Assembly: GCA_013350335.1 (NCBI GenBank)
Contig: CM023534.1
Span: 24,757,302-24,821,301 of the forward strand
Source: Chimonanthus salicifolius
Taxonomy: Eukaryota > Streptophyta > Magnoliopsida > Laurales > Calycanthaceae
Length of the DNA: 64,000 nucleotides
Direction of reading: 5' to 3'
Position numbers and translations under genes: made by a program. Under the pieces are notes generated by a model. The model had not been told where the DNA came from, ran no database searches, and was given only the letters and a program-made list of their open reading frames with translations. This document shows positions 9,601 through 21,189 of this stretch, one piece after another (position 1 is the stretch's first letter; each line of letters begins with the position of its first letter).

Positions 9601-12335
9601 GTATAGCTGAGTGTTTATAAGAATGGTCTTTGTGATACTCTGAAGTTATAAAACAAAAGACAACATTGAAATTTGAAACTGGGACTTAAATTGGGGTTTC
9701 TATCGTGGGCTCATTCAACTATGTCATTGTCTACAAGTAGGCTTCAGTGGGTACATTCAGGCTTTCCATTTGTCTAGACAGGTAGGCTCAAGCTTTGGCA
9801 TATAAAGTCAGATGAGCCGAGAATGGGCTTGGGCTGTGATAATACATAAAATCATGGATTTGGGCAAAGTGAAGCCCGGCCCATCTCAGCCCATGAACAG
9901 CCTTATGGCAGGTCCCATGTGGATGGTGATCAGGATTTGCCTTCATTGTTAAACCAAGAAAATGTACCATGCTGCAGCCAATATGAAAAGTAAGGACTTG
10001 TAATTCTGCCACTGCATTTATTGCCACGTTCACCTTTGGTCCTGAAATCACCCTGATGCATCTCAAGTTTCTGAAAACATTTTGAATCTTTTCTAGAGTT
10101 GTCTTGCAGAAATAGCTATGAAACCATCTTTCCTGTGCTGATGTGAGAGATATGAAGATTTGATTCACTAATTTTGAAGCCTTGGATAATAACAGCATTT
10201 GCTGCTTTTTGGATCAAGACACTTTGAACTCTTGACATCAAGGAGAAAAGGGAGAGAGTGTGTCACCTTGCCCTAGTCCTCAATAACTTGAACATGCTGT
10301 CAACCATTCACCATTATTTAAAAGTGAATAGAACAGAGATTCCATTTTCCATCGTCTCGATTTAGGACAAAAGTCCATCCTCTAAATCTTTTGTGTGAAA
10401 GAGAATGGTAAAATTTGATATTCCTGTAAACTACCTTGTTGTAAAACTTTTTACTTATATGATCCATTGCTTTTGATGGTCCTCTATAGTTATCTTCTTT
10501 TGATCTAATAGATGTCTTTTTACCCTCCAAAAAATATTTAATGATGTGGTTCCTCATGAGTTAACAATTAAGTTCAGACACATTTAACATCGTTACCTTC
10601 TCTGTTCAAGCTTTTGTTGTATCACACAGGATGCAATGGTCCCTCATTTCCACAATCAACCTGGCATGAACTTAACCTGTTTACATCCCTAGGTACAGTA
10701 ATTGTAGAATGATACACAACTACGTCAAGTATCATGTATTTTTATCCTTATTATTAGCTCCAAATCTCATAATTTCTCCCAGTAATGTTGTTAAGATACT
10801 TGAAATCAGTAGATTTTGTGTCATGTCATCTGGAGTAATTCCAGATAATCATTTTACTGATTTGAGATAAGAGTGAGATCGAAAACCTGTGTAACATTGG
10901 TCTTTTAGTTCATGTTGCCTTGAATTCTCTCCTGAATTTCTAACCATGTTTTTCTCCAATATCCTACTAGCTTGCAATTTGGGCCTTCTGTTGTAGCTTC
11001 TTTTGGTTCCTCCTTTTAGTATCCTGTTTGTGAACTTCTTGTGCCCTTTCAATTAGATGAGAATTTGACTATGATGATTCAGGTTAATTGAAAAAAAACC
11101 TTCAACACTAAATCTTAAAGAACATGAAGTGGTTTCGAGTAATGCTTTTGTCTAGATTTGCATCATCAGCATACTAAAGAGTAAACATCTGAATTGTGAC
11201 CTAAAACCTGTATATGATCTAATTTGTAGATATACTCCAATTGTCAGAAAAAGAAAAACATGAATATTTTTAAGCTAGTCTGTCTCAAGAGCCTCCCATT
11301 TTCCTTCCTTCTGAATCCTGTATAGTGGCCATTAGTTTCTGTGCAACAAACGTCAATGGAAAAACACAGCTGAAGTATTTGTAGTTCTGATACTACCAAA
11401 AGAGAGAAATAATATTTTTATTTTTGATGTCTAATTAGTGTCTGTTATTCTAAATATGCAGATTTTATGTAGCAGAGGTCCTCCTTTCTCTGGAGTACCT
11501 ACACATGCTGGGTATTGTATACCGTGACCTAAAGCCTGAGAATGTCCTTGTCAGGGAAGATGGACATATAATGTTGTCTGACTTTGATCTCTCCCTCCGC
11601 TGTGCTGTCAGCCCTACACTTGTGAAGTCGTCGTCTCTTGACTCAGATCCACTTCGGAGGAATCCTGTCTACTGTGTCCAGCCAGCCTGCATTGAACCAG
11701 CATGCATCCAGCCATCATGTGTGGCAGCACCCACATGCTTTTCCCCCCGTTTGTTCTCTAGCAAGTCCAAGAAGGACCGTAAATCAAAGAATGAACTTGG
11801 GAACCAAGTCAGTCCATTGCCTGAGTTAATTGCTGAGCCTACTGGTGCCCGGTCCATGTCATTTGTTGGGACACATGAATATCTGGCACCTGAGATAATC
11901 AAGGGTGAAGGCCATGGTAGTGCAGTAGATTGGTGGACCTTTGGGATTTTTCTTTATGAGCTCCTTTTTGGAAAGACCCCTTTCAAAGGGTCAGGGAACC
12001 GAGCCACACTTTTCAATGTTGTGGGTCAGCCACTTCGGTTCCCTGAGTCACCAGCTGTCAGTTTCCAGGCGAGGAATTTGATCAGGGGGTTACTTGTGAA
12101 GGAGCCCCAGCATCGTTTGGCGTACAAACGTGGTGCAACGGAGATAAAGCAGCACCCATTCTTTGAAGGTGTGAATTGGGCATTGATACGTTGTGCCAGC
12201 CCACCAGAAATCCCAAAGCCCGTCGAGTTTGAGCGGTTCCTGGTGCCTGCGACTTCCACAAATGAGAAGGTAGCTTTGAAAGCCGCCCCCAATCATAAGA
12301 ATTCGGACAATTATCTGGAATTTGATTTCTTTTAG
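6659..12335 (+). CDS. D6PKL: D6PK-like AGC-VIII serine/threonine protein kinase (2 exons)
   Basis: The CDS joins 6659-7623 and 11462-12335 (612 aa). The GT-AG intron splits a lysine codon in ...EQAV(K)FYVAEVL. Residues 1-200 are a Ser/Thr/Lys-rich leader. The Gly loop is at about 225-231 (LGCGDIG), catalytic Lys 248 in AMK, helix C Glu about 267, catalytic loop YRDLKPEN at 342-349, and DFD instead of DFG at 362-364. A long insert before the activation segment carries Cys/Pro repeats ([14 protein letters not shown]) and a basic patch (KSKKDRKSK). [12 protein letters not shown] follows, and the protein ends in EFDFF, a PDK1-docking type tail. In this family (known) the kinases sit at the basal plasma membrane, bind phospholipids through the basic insert, and phosphorylate PIN auxin exporters. 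The gene looks intact. The exact paralogue cannot be fixed. Confidence 0.93.
7607..7719 (+). repeat. 51-bp tandem duplication across the exon 1 splice donor
   Basis: A unit starting ACTGAACAAGCTGTGAAGTA at 7607 recurs at 7658 and, as an 11-base stub, at 7709. The period is exactly 51 bases. Copies 1 and 2 differ at one base. Each full unit holds the end of exon 1 and the same donor (GTGAA|GTATGC), so donors exist after 7623 and after 7674. Since 51 is a multiple of three, use of the second donor would add 17 in-frame residues. Confidence 0.9.
8580..8945 (+). repeat. Dispersed repeat copy, 'GTGTCTACAAGT' family
   Basis: The stretch with ...GACACGACACCATATT..., ...TTTTAAGAGG-GAAA-G-RTTGTAATATTT... 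and ...GTGTCTACAAGT... matches in order the sequence at about 24055-24370 and its duplicate at about 31260-31570. Similarity is moderate, so these are separate old insertions of one non-coding family. No coding content or terminal repeats were recognised. Confidence 0.55.
9788..11050 (-). mobile_element. Antisense LINE reverse transcriptase relic in the kinase intron
   Basis: On the minus strand near 10245-10290 the text reads [13 protein letters not shown], matching the conserved GLRQGDPLSPFLF block of plant LINE reverse transcriptases. Further along the same strand (about 9900-10100) are a 'SG-KVN-AIN' stretch and '[10 protein letters not shown]', matching the usual 'SGL-VN--KS' and 'YLG-PLG' blocks. 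The minus-strand text from 11052 to 10318 fits the upstream part loosely. Stops and frameshifts separate the pieces, so it is inactive. Confidence 0.6.
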
Positions 12336-13830
12336 TGATTTTCTGAGCCTGATGCAATTTGTTGTATTGAGAGGAGAGTTGTAGAGGTTGTGAACATGGG
12401 AGAGGGTAATTATGATGGGTTCTTAGATTGTTATCTGTTCTTAAATGGAATTCTGAGTTTTAAAAGTGTATTGCTGAACGAATGCTGAAATGGTTTTATT
12501 CCTATATTTATATTCATTGATGGATTTGATTTTCTTCATTGAAGTCTGGGTGCATTTGGAAGTTCTTCATGGTGTGTAGAGGTCAGGTGGTATAAGAGAT
12601 GTTTTATCCAGAACTCTCATTGTACTAGACTGCTGCTCAATGTTTTAATAGTTTGATTCTATTGCATAAGTTGATTCTTACGTTTGTCTCATTTCATGAG
12701 AAAGAAAGCAGTCCCCCCCTGTAATGGTAGGAGAAATCACTTGGTACTGGAGTTGGAATCCTTTCAAGGGTTTTTGTCACCTTTTCCAATGTACCTTGGA
12801 TCCCCTAAAAATTCCCTCTAAATCCAAATGCGCCTAACTTCTCTGTATAACAACAGGTCGATGATCTTAAGTACATGTCAGCATGTCTCTTGCAGAATGA
12901 TGGGTTTGTAACAGGCTGCTCTTGGATGCTAGTCATGAAATTGAATTTTTTTTTACCAATTATTTTACTTACTTGGATGGACCAAGACCAATGATGTTAA
13001 GTGATTATTTATGATTTTACGGCCACCCATGACAATTTGTCATATAGAGCATCAGGTCATGATTATTTTTTGAGTTTTACTATTCCACCCAACTCAATCT
13101 ACACTCATGTTTCTGTCAACACACCTTCTAGAACATCATGTCTAATTATCTTAATCTATGAACTCTCTCTTCTCGTGATACTTTTTACTTAGTAATCCTT
13201 CGAGTCTTGATAGCTCATTTAAAATCAGATAAAGGAAATATTTGATTTGCACTCTATTTTCCTTAACGGGGATTGACTCTTGGCTCTTGCTTTTCACCGT
13301 TGTTGTTGTTGAGAATTGTATAAAAAGAACAAAAAGGCAGTGTATCACAGTCTTTGCCTACTTGATCCCATGCTTGAGTAGAAAACATGCTCTCTCAGAT
13401 TATTCTCCATGTTAACATTCTCATAATTTTGTGGATTTCTTCAGTCACTTCCATTCTTTAGTGCACTCCTTTCCACCTACAAGTTGACAGAGCTACAGTA
13501 TATTAATAATTTAAAGTTATATAATACTGTGAGTGTTGATGTACAAGAATTATTGGCTATAAAGACCATGGCCTTACTGGCAGACAGTGATGAGCAATGA
13601 CATTTTATTCCATGTAGTGGTGTTGTACTATAGAATCAAATCATGTTCAATCTGTAATGGCATGTCAACACATGCATGATTTAGTCATTTCATTGGCTTT
13701 TTTAATTCATCTTTCTTAACACAGCATATATGGCCCTGCAACTTCCTTTCACAAAGACGGGTCATTATTTATTCTCCAGTGCAATGTAACAAATATCATC
13801 ATTTACCACGTTTTTATCAATAAAATACCA
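12336..13830. other. Kinase 3' UTR and downstream intergenic DNA
   Basis: The first few hundred bases after the kinase stop should be its 3' UTR, but no strong poly(A) signal stands out. The rest shows no supported gene. A short open frame on the plus strand (13001-13192) has no family resemblance and is not called. Confidence 0.4.
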
Positions 13831-13831
13831 A

Positions 13832-14110
13832 TCAGCATTAATATCTCGAGATTTATCGATATTGCAGTAAATTTCCGATAAAATCATTCTAAATGGTAGC
13901 ATCGCGATAATATCTCAATAAATGTCCAATAAATTCCAGGCAAAATACCAATAAATTCCTACTTAATATTTTATTTGATTAATATTTATATTTATTATTT
14001 TTTAACTATTATATTTTCTGTGAGATTTTTCCATTAATTTTCAAGTACAAATCTGAGAATTTGAAAATATCCCGATATTACCAATCACCCCCAGTACCCC
14101 GAGAACAGTA
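13832..14110. repeat. ATCGATA/CGATAA-rich dispersed repeat
   Basis: The sequence contains repeated short self-complementary words (ATATCTCGAG, TTTATCGATA, CCGATAAAAT, GCGATAATAT, CCCGATATTA). The same kind of text occurs at 46535-46730 and 62737-62900. It is probably a non-autonomous repeat family whose words drift quickly. Boundaries are approximate. Confidence 0.4.
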
Positions 14111-14231
14111 TTTGTGACAGTGCTATAGGGTAAGTTTGGGTTCCCACTCGCCCATGAAATTGCATTATGTTGGATGTTGTATCTCTCTCTCCATTGATTA
14201 GTTTCATATGGTAAAGGTGATTTGAGTTTCA

Positions 14232-14720
14232 TGGACAGTTTTTTTAATGGTTACAATTTAACTAAAATATAAAGAATACAACTTTAATAGTTTGGGTAAT
14301 ATATAGAATAGGAATCAATTAAAATTAGAAATGGATTGATATTGCATCATAATAAACTCAAGTATTAAGTGCATTTGTTGGACCAAGTAGAAGAATAAAC
14401 CTAGATATACTCAATAAAATGGGAGCAAGGTGTGTTAAGTGTTAAGTGAGCTAGTAGAATGATAAAAGAGTATCATGCAAATTAAAAGGAGGTTCTATAA
14501 AATAAGTATTAGGATAATAATGTTTTATAGAATTGAGTTTTGGGTAATTAAGAGAAAAATCAAGTAGTAAAGGCAATGGTAACAGAGATGTGTGTTCTAA
14601 GATTTATAAGAAATTCTTAACATTAAAAAATAGAATTATAAATGGATGCATTAGAGAAATCTTAAATGTAACTCGAATAGATAAAAAAATATGACAGAAA
14701 AGAGTCAACTTGGACTAACT
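14232..14720 (+). mobile_element. Degenerate LINE relic, same family as at about 3.2-3.9 kb
   Basis: Plus-strand text near 14520-14660 reads, with breaks, like the plant LINE segment 'YG-ECW--K...M---EM--LR' followed by 'NR-I----IR--L-V' and then 'DKM'. The order matches the relic at 3242-3960. All frames are interrupted. Confidence 0.45.
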
Positions 14721-16850
14721 CACCAGCGTTTTTTCAACTTTTTAAATGATAGTTTTAAAGGAATTTTGTTTAATATAAGGTAATTATTCAAGTTCCATGT
14801 CACATTTTTGTAAAGCCACTTTCTAACATCCTATTTTTTTCTAAAATCTAAACTATGCAAAATTTTCTCTTCTCTAAATAAAAAAAAGACAAACAACTAA
14901 AGCAAATCTCAGTTTTTTAGATCTCATTTCTCCTAAATTAAGATGCAAGCAATAAAATTGTAGATTTGAAGCATTAAATTTAAGTACTATCATTGATTCA
15001 ATCTTGATACACATATAGACAAAATATTTAAAATCAGAATCAAAAGAGAAGAAAAAAGAAAAGGAAAATAAGGATTCATGGAAGTAAAGAGAGAGTAGAA
15101 ATAGAGGGAAAATATAAAAGAAATCAAGCTAAAAAATAGCCTTTAGTTTAAGAATCTAGTCATGTAATTCAACTGATTTATTTTTTTAATTTTAATTTGT
15201 TCTATTAAAAACTAATTGTATGAATTGAGGATAGACTTAATATTTATAATTGGACCAAATTTTATTTCTAACTCAATTTTCAACCTCTTGATCTTAATAG
15301 TTGAAACTATTAAGTGTTCGTTAAAAAATTTAAGAATACTTATTGTTTTTTATCATTAAAGTTGAGTGTCTAAAAATTAAGTTTGAAGCTGAAATTGGAT
15401 CATCTAGTCTACTTTCAACTAATTTTATATGTATTTATGATAATTAAAAAAGAAAATAAAAATAGATAAATATAATTCATCATGACTCTATATATACACC
15501 AACTTTTTAGTGTATACAAGGAAAAAAAAAGTACCCTTCTCACTTGTATATTTTTATCATATATGAAAATTAAAGAAAAAGAAAAGTTGATTAGGTGTAG
15601 ATCATTATTTCTATTTATATAAGTATATATGTCAATTATTTATTGTGTAGAAATATATAAAATACTCTTTCTACTCTTAAAAAATAGGATTTGGTGTGTA
15701 ATAAATTCGAGACAGTGAAAACATTTTTGACTTTCCATCTTTTGACAAATTCTATTTGACATCCTTGTTCCTTGTAAATCTAGTTAGCACTTTCTTTTCT
15801 AATTCACTGGTCACGCTTCTCATACCGGCTAGGTGCTACCTATTATACAAAAAAATAAAGCCCATTTAAAGTTGGACTCAATTTGTGATCATATTTCAAT
15901 TCTTAGAAACCATTAAATATTTATATTCTTAAATATAAAATAAAGTATTTAAAGATATTTTGCTAAATTCATATAAAAGAATTTAAATATTGCCAACAAA
16001 AAGGTTGTTTCATCCTCTTCGTTTAGTTTTTTTAATAGAAATTATATGGTTCCAACTATTTCATTATTGTAAATTTTCAATTATAGTCATTAAATTAAAT
16101 TATTGGCTAAATTTAAAAAGTAAAATTTGATGACAACTCTTATTTATCTAAAGGTAAAAGTCCGTAAAACTTTAGCGACGGATAATTTATCTTTTTCCCT
16201 TTTTTATTTAGAGATATTTTAAAAGAGGCCTCAATTTTTTAGCTTAATTTGAAAAAAAAAGTTTCCTAAGAAAAAATCCTCTTTCTCTTAATTCAAGATT
16301 ATGTTTCATAAATATCAATTAAACTTGGATATAGTTATCAACTTCATTCTACTATACAAAATTAAAGTAGAACTTTAAATTTAGCAAAATACAAAAATTT
16401 AGAGGTATTTGATATAATTAGCAGTTTATCCATTTAATTTTTCTAACTACAATGGGCTAAAAAACTATGTCAAACTTTAATTAACAAAATCTCTTTTCGT
16501 TCCAATTCAATATATGTTTATTAAATTTTAATTTTTTATTTTCAAAAGTTATAATTAAATATAATAGCAGGTGCTATTTATCATATGAAATGAAAGTATA
16601 CCTTTAGAGTTATTAAAATACAAACATTTAGAGCCATTATTATTTTTAACCATTGAAATTTTCAACTTCTGTGACTTTAGATAAGATAGTAAAATGTTTT
16701 ATATACGACTGAATATTGAGATTTTGACTAATCTTGATGCCTACTTTACTTTCCTATATTTGGATAGAGTATAAAATATGCTTAATTTTAATTTTGTTAT
16801 AGCTTAAAATTATAGGGATTGTGTTTAATTGAGGTAAAAAGACGACTTCT
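14721..16850. other. AT-rich intergenic DNA
   Basis: More than 2 kb of very AT-rich sequence with no open frame of interest, no RNA gene and no clear terminal repeats. Nothing could be assigned. Confidence 0.5.
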
Positions 16851-16913
16851 GTATCAATGAACATTGAAAAGTTTGGAGTTCTTTTTCATCGTATGGAAAA
16901 TTAATGGAAGAGA

Positions 16914-17153
16914 ATGAGAAGAAGCTGCACTAATTCCCATCTGCAAATGCAAATGCAAATGCAGAAGAGAGGATCCGTCCTTCCATCTCCTAATTTTCGT
17001 TTTCTTATTGCCCTTTTTGCAATTTGGCTTCCCTCTTTCATGGCTGCTGCCCATCTCTTCTTAATTGTGGGTATACCCTCTCTCTTTCACTCTCGATCTG
17101 ATCTTAAGTTTGTTTTGTTTGAAAACCCAGAAATTCTAGTGAGGATTCTGTGA
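16914..17153 (+). CDS. Hypothetical small ORF with a hydrophobic segment, doubtful gene
   Basis: A 79-codon frame starts MRRSCTNSHLQMQMQMQKRG, where the QM run comes from a CAAATG hexamer repeated about four times. A hydrophobic stretch follows (FLIALFAIWLP...AAAHLFLIVG) that could be a signal anchor. A donor-like GTGGGTATACC lies at about 17066, so the real product, if any, could be spliced at that point. I recognise no family. No downstream exon was found with confidence. It may be chance. Confidence 0.2.
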   Translation: MRRSCTNSHLQMQMQMQKRGSVLPSPNFRFLIALFAIWLPSFMAAAHLFLIVGIPSLFHSRSDLKFVLFENPEILVRIL

Positions 17154-17159
17154 TGAAAC

Positions 17160-18105
17160 TTGGAAGGAAGAAGCTACTGTTGATGCAAGAATGAAGAGGA
17201 GAGCGCATAGATGAAGAAAAACTGCAAGAACCTCATTGCTTTTTTTTTTTTGAATGATTGACAGGGGCCACTAATCAGACAATGGATCGAGTCTCACTTT
17301 GACTTTGGGTGAAGTGTTCCTAATGAATTTGCCCCTTTCCACATACTTTAAAAAAATATTTGATTTGTTCAACTAACACCATGCATCATGGAAAACAGAG
17401 TTCTTTTGCAAGATATTAGAATTCTTCTATGCATCTCCAGCCTCATTGAAGATGAAACCAAGTTACCCCATGATTTGCCTTGTCCCCCTCCCCTTGTAAG
17501 TAAACTCTACTTCATGCCTAACGCAAGATTTTATCTCCAGTCATCTTCAACCATTAATTGGCTTCATTTTAAATTGTTCAGTAGGTTTTTGCCTGATTCA
17601 AAATTGTAGCCAGATCTATTAGCATAAAAGTTGATTTCTTCGTAACTACTTCTTCGTAACTACTCTCAGTACTTAGTTAACACTTTAACACTAGCTCATC
17701 TAGGATTCTTGCTATTAATTTTTTGTTCTAACAATATTCCTTTTTTTTCAGCCTAAATAATTGAATTAGCTATTTTTATAATATTCCTCTTCCTATCAAC
17801 ATCACCATCATCGTCATGATCTTTGTTTTATCCACCTATATCAGGTCAGCCTTGCGAGTTCTACTTTTTCACTCGACTCCATCAAAGTTGTTTTCTCCTT
17901 ATATTACAATTTAGCATGTTGTTGGTCTCCCACATTTCCTAGTTGAACTTTTAATCTTAAATTCATTATACTATGTTTTTTTATGATCCCAAAACTATGC
18001 TTTTTGTTGGAGCAATATTTATGTTTCTTATACAGTATAGTCTCTCTCACGCGCGTACACTCACATACACAAAGTTTCTCATAAACACTCATTCCTAATT
18101 AGTTT
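17160..18105. other. Intergenic DNA, no gene seen
   Basis: Ordinary AT-rich sequence. Two short open frames here have no family features and are not called. Confidence 0.4.
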
Positions 18106-18108
18106 TTG

Positions 18109-18258
18109 GCTAAGAAGCCTCGATACGGGAATACAACAAATTTTGAAAAACTAGGATACGGGTGCGATGTGATACGCTGAATTAAAAAATTATTATATAT
18201 ACATATAGACTAGAATTTAATAATCGCTAGTTATTACGTTGAAAAATATAAGGCATTT

Positions 18259-18317
<59 letters not shown>

Positions 18318-19335
18318 TTAATATTTTCTAAATATATGAGTGGTCTATTATACTTTATCATGGATTGGATCTTATAAATTTATTTTAACTTTCAAATCCA
18401 TTCTAATAACAGTATAGTTAGTTATTATTATTTTTTTAAAGTCAAATCAAGAAAGCTACTTATCATAATATTTTAAGTTTTTAATTCGAAAATGAAATTT
18501 ATTATAATGATTATGTTTTCTTTTATTTGAGAAAAGAAATTTTATTTCTCATAAATAATAATTAGATAAAATTATGAGCAATAGGTAATTATGTTACATT
18601 AATATAATAAAAATAAAGAAGACCTTTTAATAATAATGATAATGGTAAAAATATTAGATGATAAATATAATATTAAATTATTACAATAAGATAAATAAAA
18701 GAAAATATTATAATTTTTACTTCCAACATAAATAAATATTATATTTAAAATAAAATTTTATTACTTTCTCTTTAAAATAATTTTTTGACAAAATATTAGG
18801 GTACACACGTGAGCTTTTAGCAAACTTAAGCGAGCTTTCAGCAAACTTAAGCGAGTTCCTTTTAAAAAGACGGGTGTTCACCTACAAACCCTAATGCCCT
18901 TCTTCTCTTTCCCTCTCTCTTGTTAAACCGTAGCCGCCGCCGTTCTCTGTATTTTTCCCATCAACGAAGAAGAAAAAGACGCAGAGAAGAGAAAGGAAAG
19001 CAGGTGTAAGCGATTTTTTTTTCTTCAATCTTTTCTCCATATTTCTTTTTCTCTCTCCATTCTTTCTCTCCGCCGTTTCATTTATTCTCTTGAGGCGTAT
19101 CCCGTGTGGAATGTCTCGGCCGTGTACCGGCAGTATCCTCTTTATTTGTTGCCGTATCCTGAACCAGATACGCGTATCCCGACCCAGATACGCGTATCCC
19201 GGGGAGTATCTATAATTAAAATATTTTTTAATTAATTGGATACGTGCCCGGTGAGTATCCGAGCCGTATCCGGCCGTATCAGTGTCGGATACGTACCAGA
19301 CACGGGTACTTCACTTATTTTGAAGTATCCGTTCT
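18109..19335. mobile_element. Candidate non-autonomous element with GTATCC-rich ends and a captured UTR-like block
   Basis: Both ends are rich in the word GATACG/GTATCC (left 18120-18180, right 19095-19330), which is nearly absent from surrounding DNA. Inside lies a TA microsatellite (about 18258-18315), two copies of a 20-base GCAAACTTAAGCGAG motif (about 18819-18856), and an island at about 18885-19080. The island begins ACAAACCCTAATG and continues as a pyrimidine-rich leader to a donor-like GCAG|GTGTAAG. This resembles the 5' end of a plant housekeeping gene. Capture by the element is inference. Confidence 0.35.
18258..18316. repeat. (TA)n microsatellite
   Basis: About 58 bases of alternating T and A inside the candidate element at 18109-19335. 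It is a simple repeat prone to slippage. Confidence 0.95.
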
Positions 19336-19532
19336 TCCTAGGTTTTTGGTAATTTACGCATTCACATTTGATAGTTTGATGATGATGATGGTAGTTCATT
19401 TTTAACGCACACATCTCTATTATATGTAGTTTATCTTCTTTTCCTTTCATCGTTGCCCTATATATTACTCAGTAAATAATGCATTTCCAATGGCCTTCTT
19501 ATATAAATATCCCTTTGATCAATGTTGTATTC

Positions 19533-19724
19533 GTACCCCACACGGGATAGCTCAACTGGTAGACACTTTGGCTCAGGAACCATAGGTCCCAGGTTTGAGC
19601 CCCGTAGTAATCCGATGCCCATGGTTTGCGGAAGACTTTGTGCATCTGGAGTTTTACCCAATGCCCTCGTACTTGAGGACAGTTGGGGTCTTGGGGTTCT
19701 TCGTTGTTAAAAAAAAAAAAAACA
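19533..19724 (+). mobile_element. tRNA-derived SINE with target site duplication
   Basis: The element begins ACACGGGATAGCTCAACTGG, which includes a good pol III A box (TAGCTCAACTGGTAGA). A B box (GGTTTGAGCCC) lies about 50 bases on. It ends in a poly(A) run after CTTCGTTGTT. The flanks carry a near-duplicate: ATCAATGTTGTATTC before and ATCAATGTTGCACTC after the tail. That is the expected signature of LINE-mediated SINE insertion. The tRNA-like head is only a relic, so no functional tRNA is called. Confidence 0.8.
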
Positions 19725-19739
19725 ATCAATGTTGCACTC

Positions 19740-20920
19740 ATCAATCATATAAGACTTGATTTTCTAACTTTGTAGTTTGGACAGATCCCATGTCCAATAT
19801 CCATTTTATACCCTTTGTTTTGCCCATAGCTGCAGCCATGTATCAAAATTTATTACAATGTTTTAGTAAGCCATTTTATTTTTAACCACGTCATTCTTCA
19901 AATCTTGCTGCTACCTGACTCATTATAATTTACATTGTATTTGCTTTCATTCTGCTGAGTTTTAACCCGTTTTCCTTGGAAGCGTTTTGCCACAATTCAT
20001 TGAGATAGAATTCTAGCTTATTGTTTAGGATCCATTTTCCATCATGAGGAATTCATCTACCACTGAGAATCAGTGATCCCTATTTTCCAGAGTAATCAAT
20101 ATCCTATGGGAGAAGGTAGCAAAAAATGATAAAGAAAATCAATGTTATTATTTTTTATTTTTTGCATTTCCTTGTGCGATAGGTGGACTTTCCCCTCCTT
20201 TTTGGACTGTGAAACAGGGCACCGTCGGCTGATGAGGCAGAGTTTTGCTGCGGAATCTCTCTAGGGTGGGAAAAAGGCAAATGAAGCCTTAGTGTATGCT
20301 TGCCGATTTTTAATCTTCAGGTGAAGTAACTCACTGTCTTATCTCATCAAATGCCTTTTATTTTTAGTGAAATTGCATCTGAATGTGGGAATGCTAAATT
20401 TTTTGAGTGACAATGTTTTTTTAAAAGATGAGTGATAATGCTATTTACCACTAATTTTTGTATCTCATAATCTTTTTTTATCTGTTGTCAGTCTTATCTT
20501 GCCTTTGTCAACTTATCATTTACTGTTTAGACTACTTGACTGGTGAAGTTGTATATTTATCTGTTTTATTCTCTTATAATGCTGGTCCAGACTATTAGCA
20601 TCATTTTAGACTAACGTTTGGGTTCACTCAAGTGTATATCCCAAGTTTATGAATTGTGCAACTAATTCAATTTGTTTTTAAGTACACATATATCAATCTC
20701 ATTGTTTCACATTAGAATGGGTAATCTCATTTGGTGAACTGCAAAATATAAGCTATAAATTCAGAAGTTATATAGGATTTGCTTGCATTTGGGCCTTGAG
20801 AGGGTCCATTTAACACTGTTTGAAACAATAACCTAATTGATGATTGCTTTGATCTCCTATTCATTTGCCTTGGTTTTCTACAACTTGATTATAGATATCC
20901 CATATAGTTCCTTTGTGCAT
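19740..20920. other. Intergenic DNA, no gene seen
   Basis: No coding frame, RNA gene or clear repeat could be supported. Confidence 0.4.
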
Positions 20921-20929
20921 ATTGTTTGT

Positions 20930-21180
20930 AGATGATGTGGTACCAATTAAGTAGAAAACACCATAGATAAGTGATAAGTAAAACCTTGGAGAAGGATTTC
21001 GAGTCAAATGCTATGAGAATTAGTAGAACAAAGATAGATATATGGAAAGCAATTTTTATGATTCTAAGAGCAAGATAATTTGTTCAAAATTTGAAACTAC
21101 TTAGTGCCACAATATGAGGTTTTGATATTTCAGAGCAACTATGGAACAATAAAGGTGGATGGCGAGGACGTATGATGGGT
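20930..21180 (+). mobile_element. LINE reverse transcriptase relic (active-site segment)
   Basis: The plus strand opens with GATGATGTGGTACC (DDVV, like the F/YADDVV box of plant LINE reverse transcriptases). It continues with 'ETLEKDFESN..RISRTKID.W' and 'VDGEDV' like text (to about 21170), matching the conserved order 'ADD', 'GL-ISRTKTE', 'VDG--V'. Stops and indels break the frame. Confidence 0.5.
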
Positions 21181-21189
21181 AATAAATTG

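Larger units (their letters stand above)
7624..11461 (+). other. Large kinase intron (3.84 kb)
   Basis: Begins GTATGC and ends ATATGCAG. It holds a dispersed-repeat copy (about 8580-8940), a GGGCTTGGGCTT-type repeat (about 9300-9900), and an antisense LINE relic (about 9780-11050). The host frame across the junction is exact, so the intron is well supported despite the inserted material. Confidence 0.85.

Noticed and set aside
19533..19724. Functional tRNA gene
   Set aside because: A and B boxes are present, but the sequence does not close into a cloverleaf by eye. It has a long unrelated body and a poly(A) tail with target duplication, so it is a SINE.
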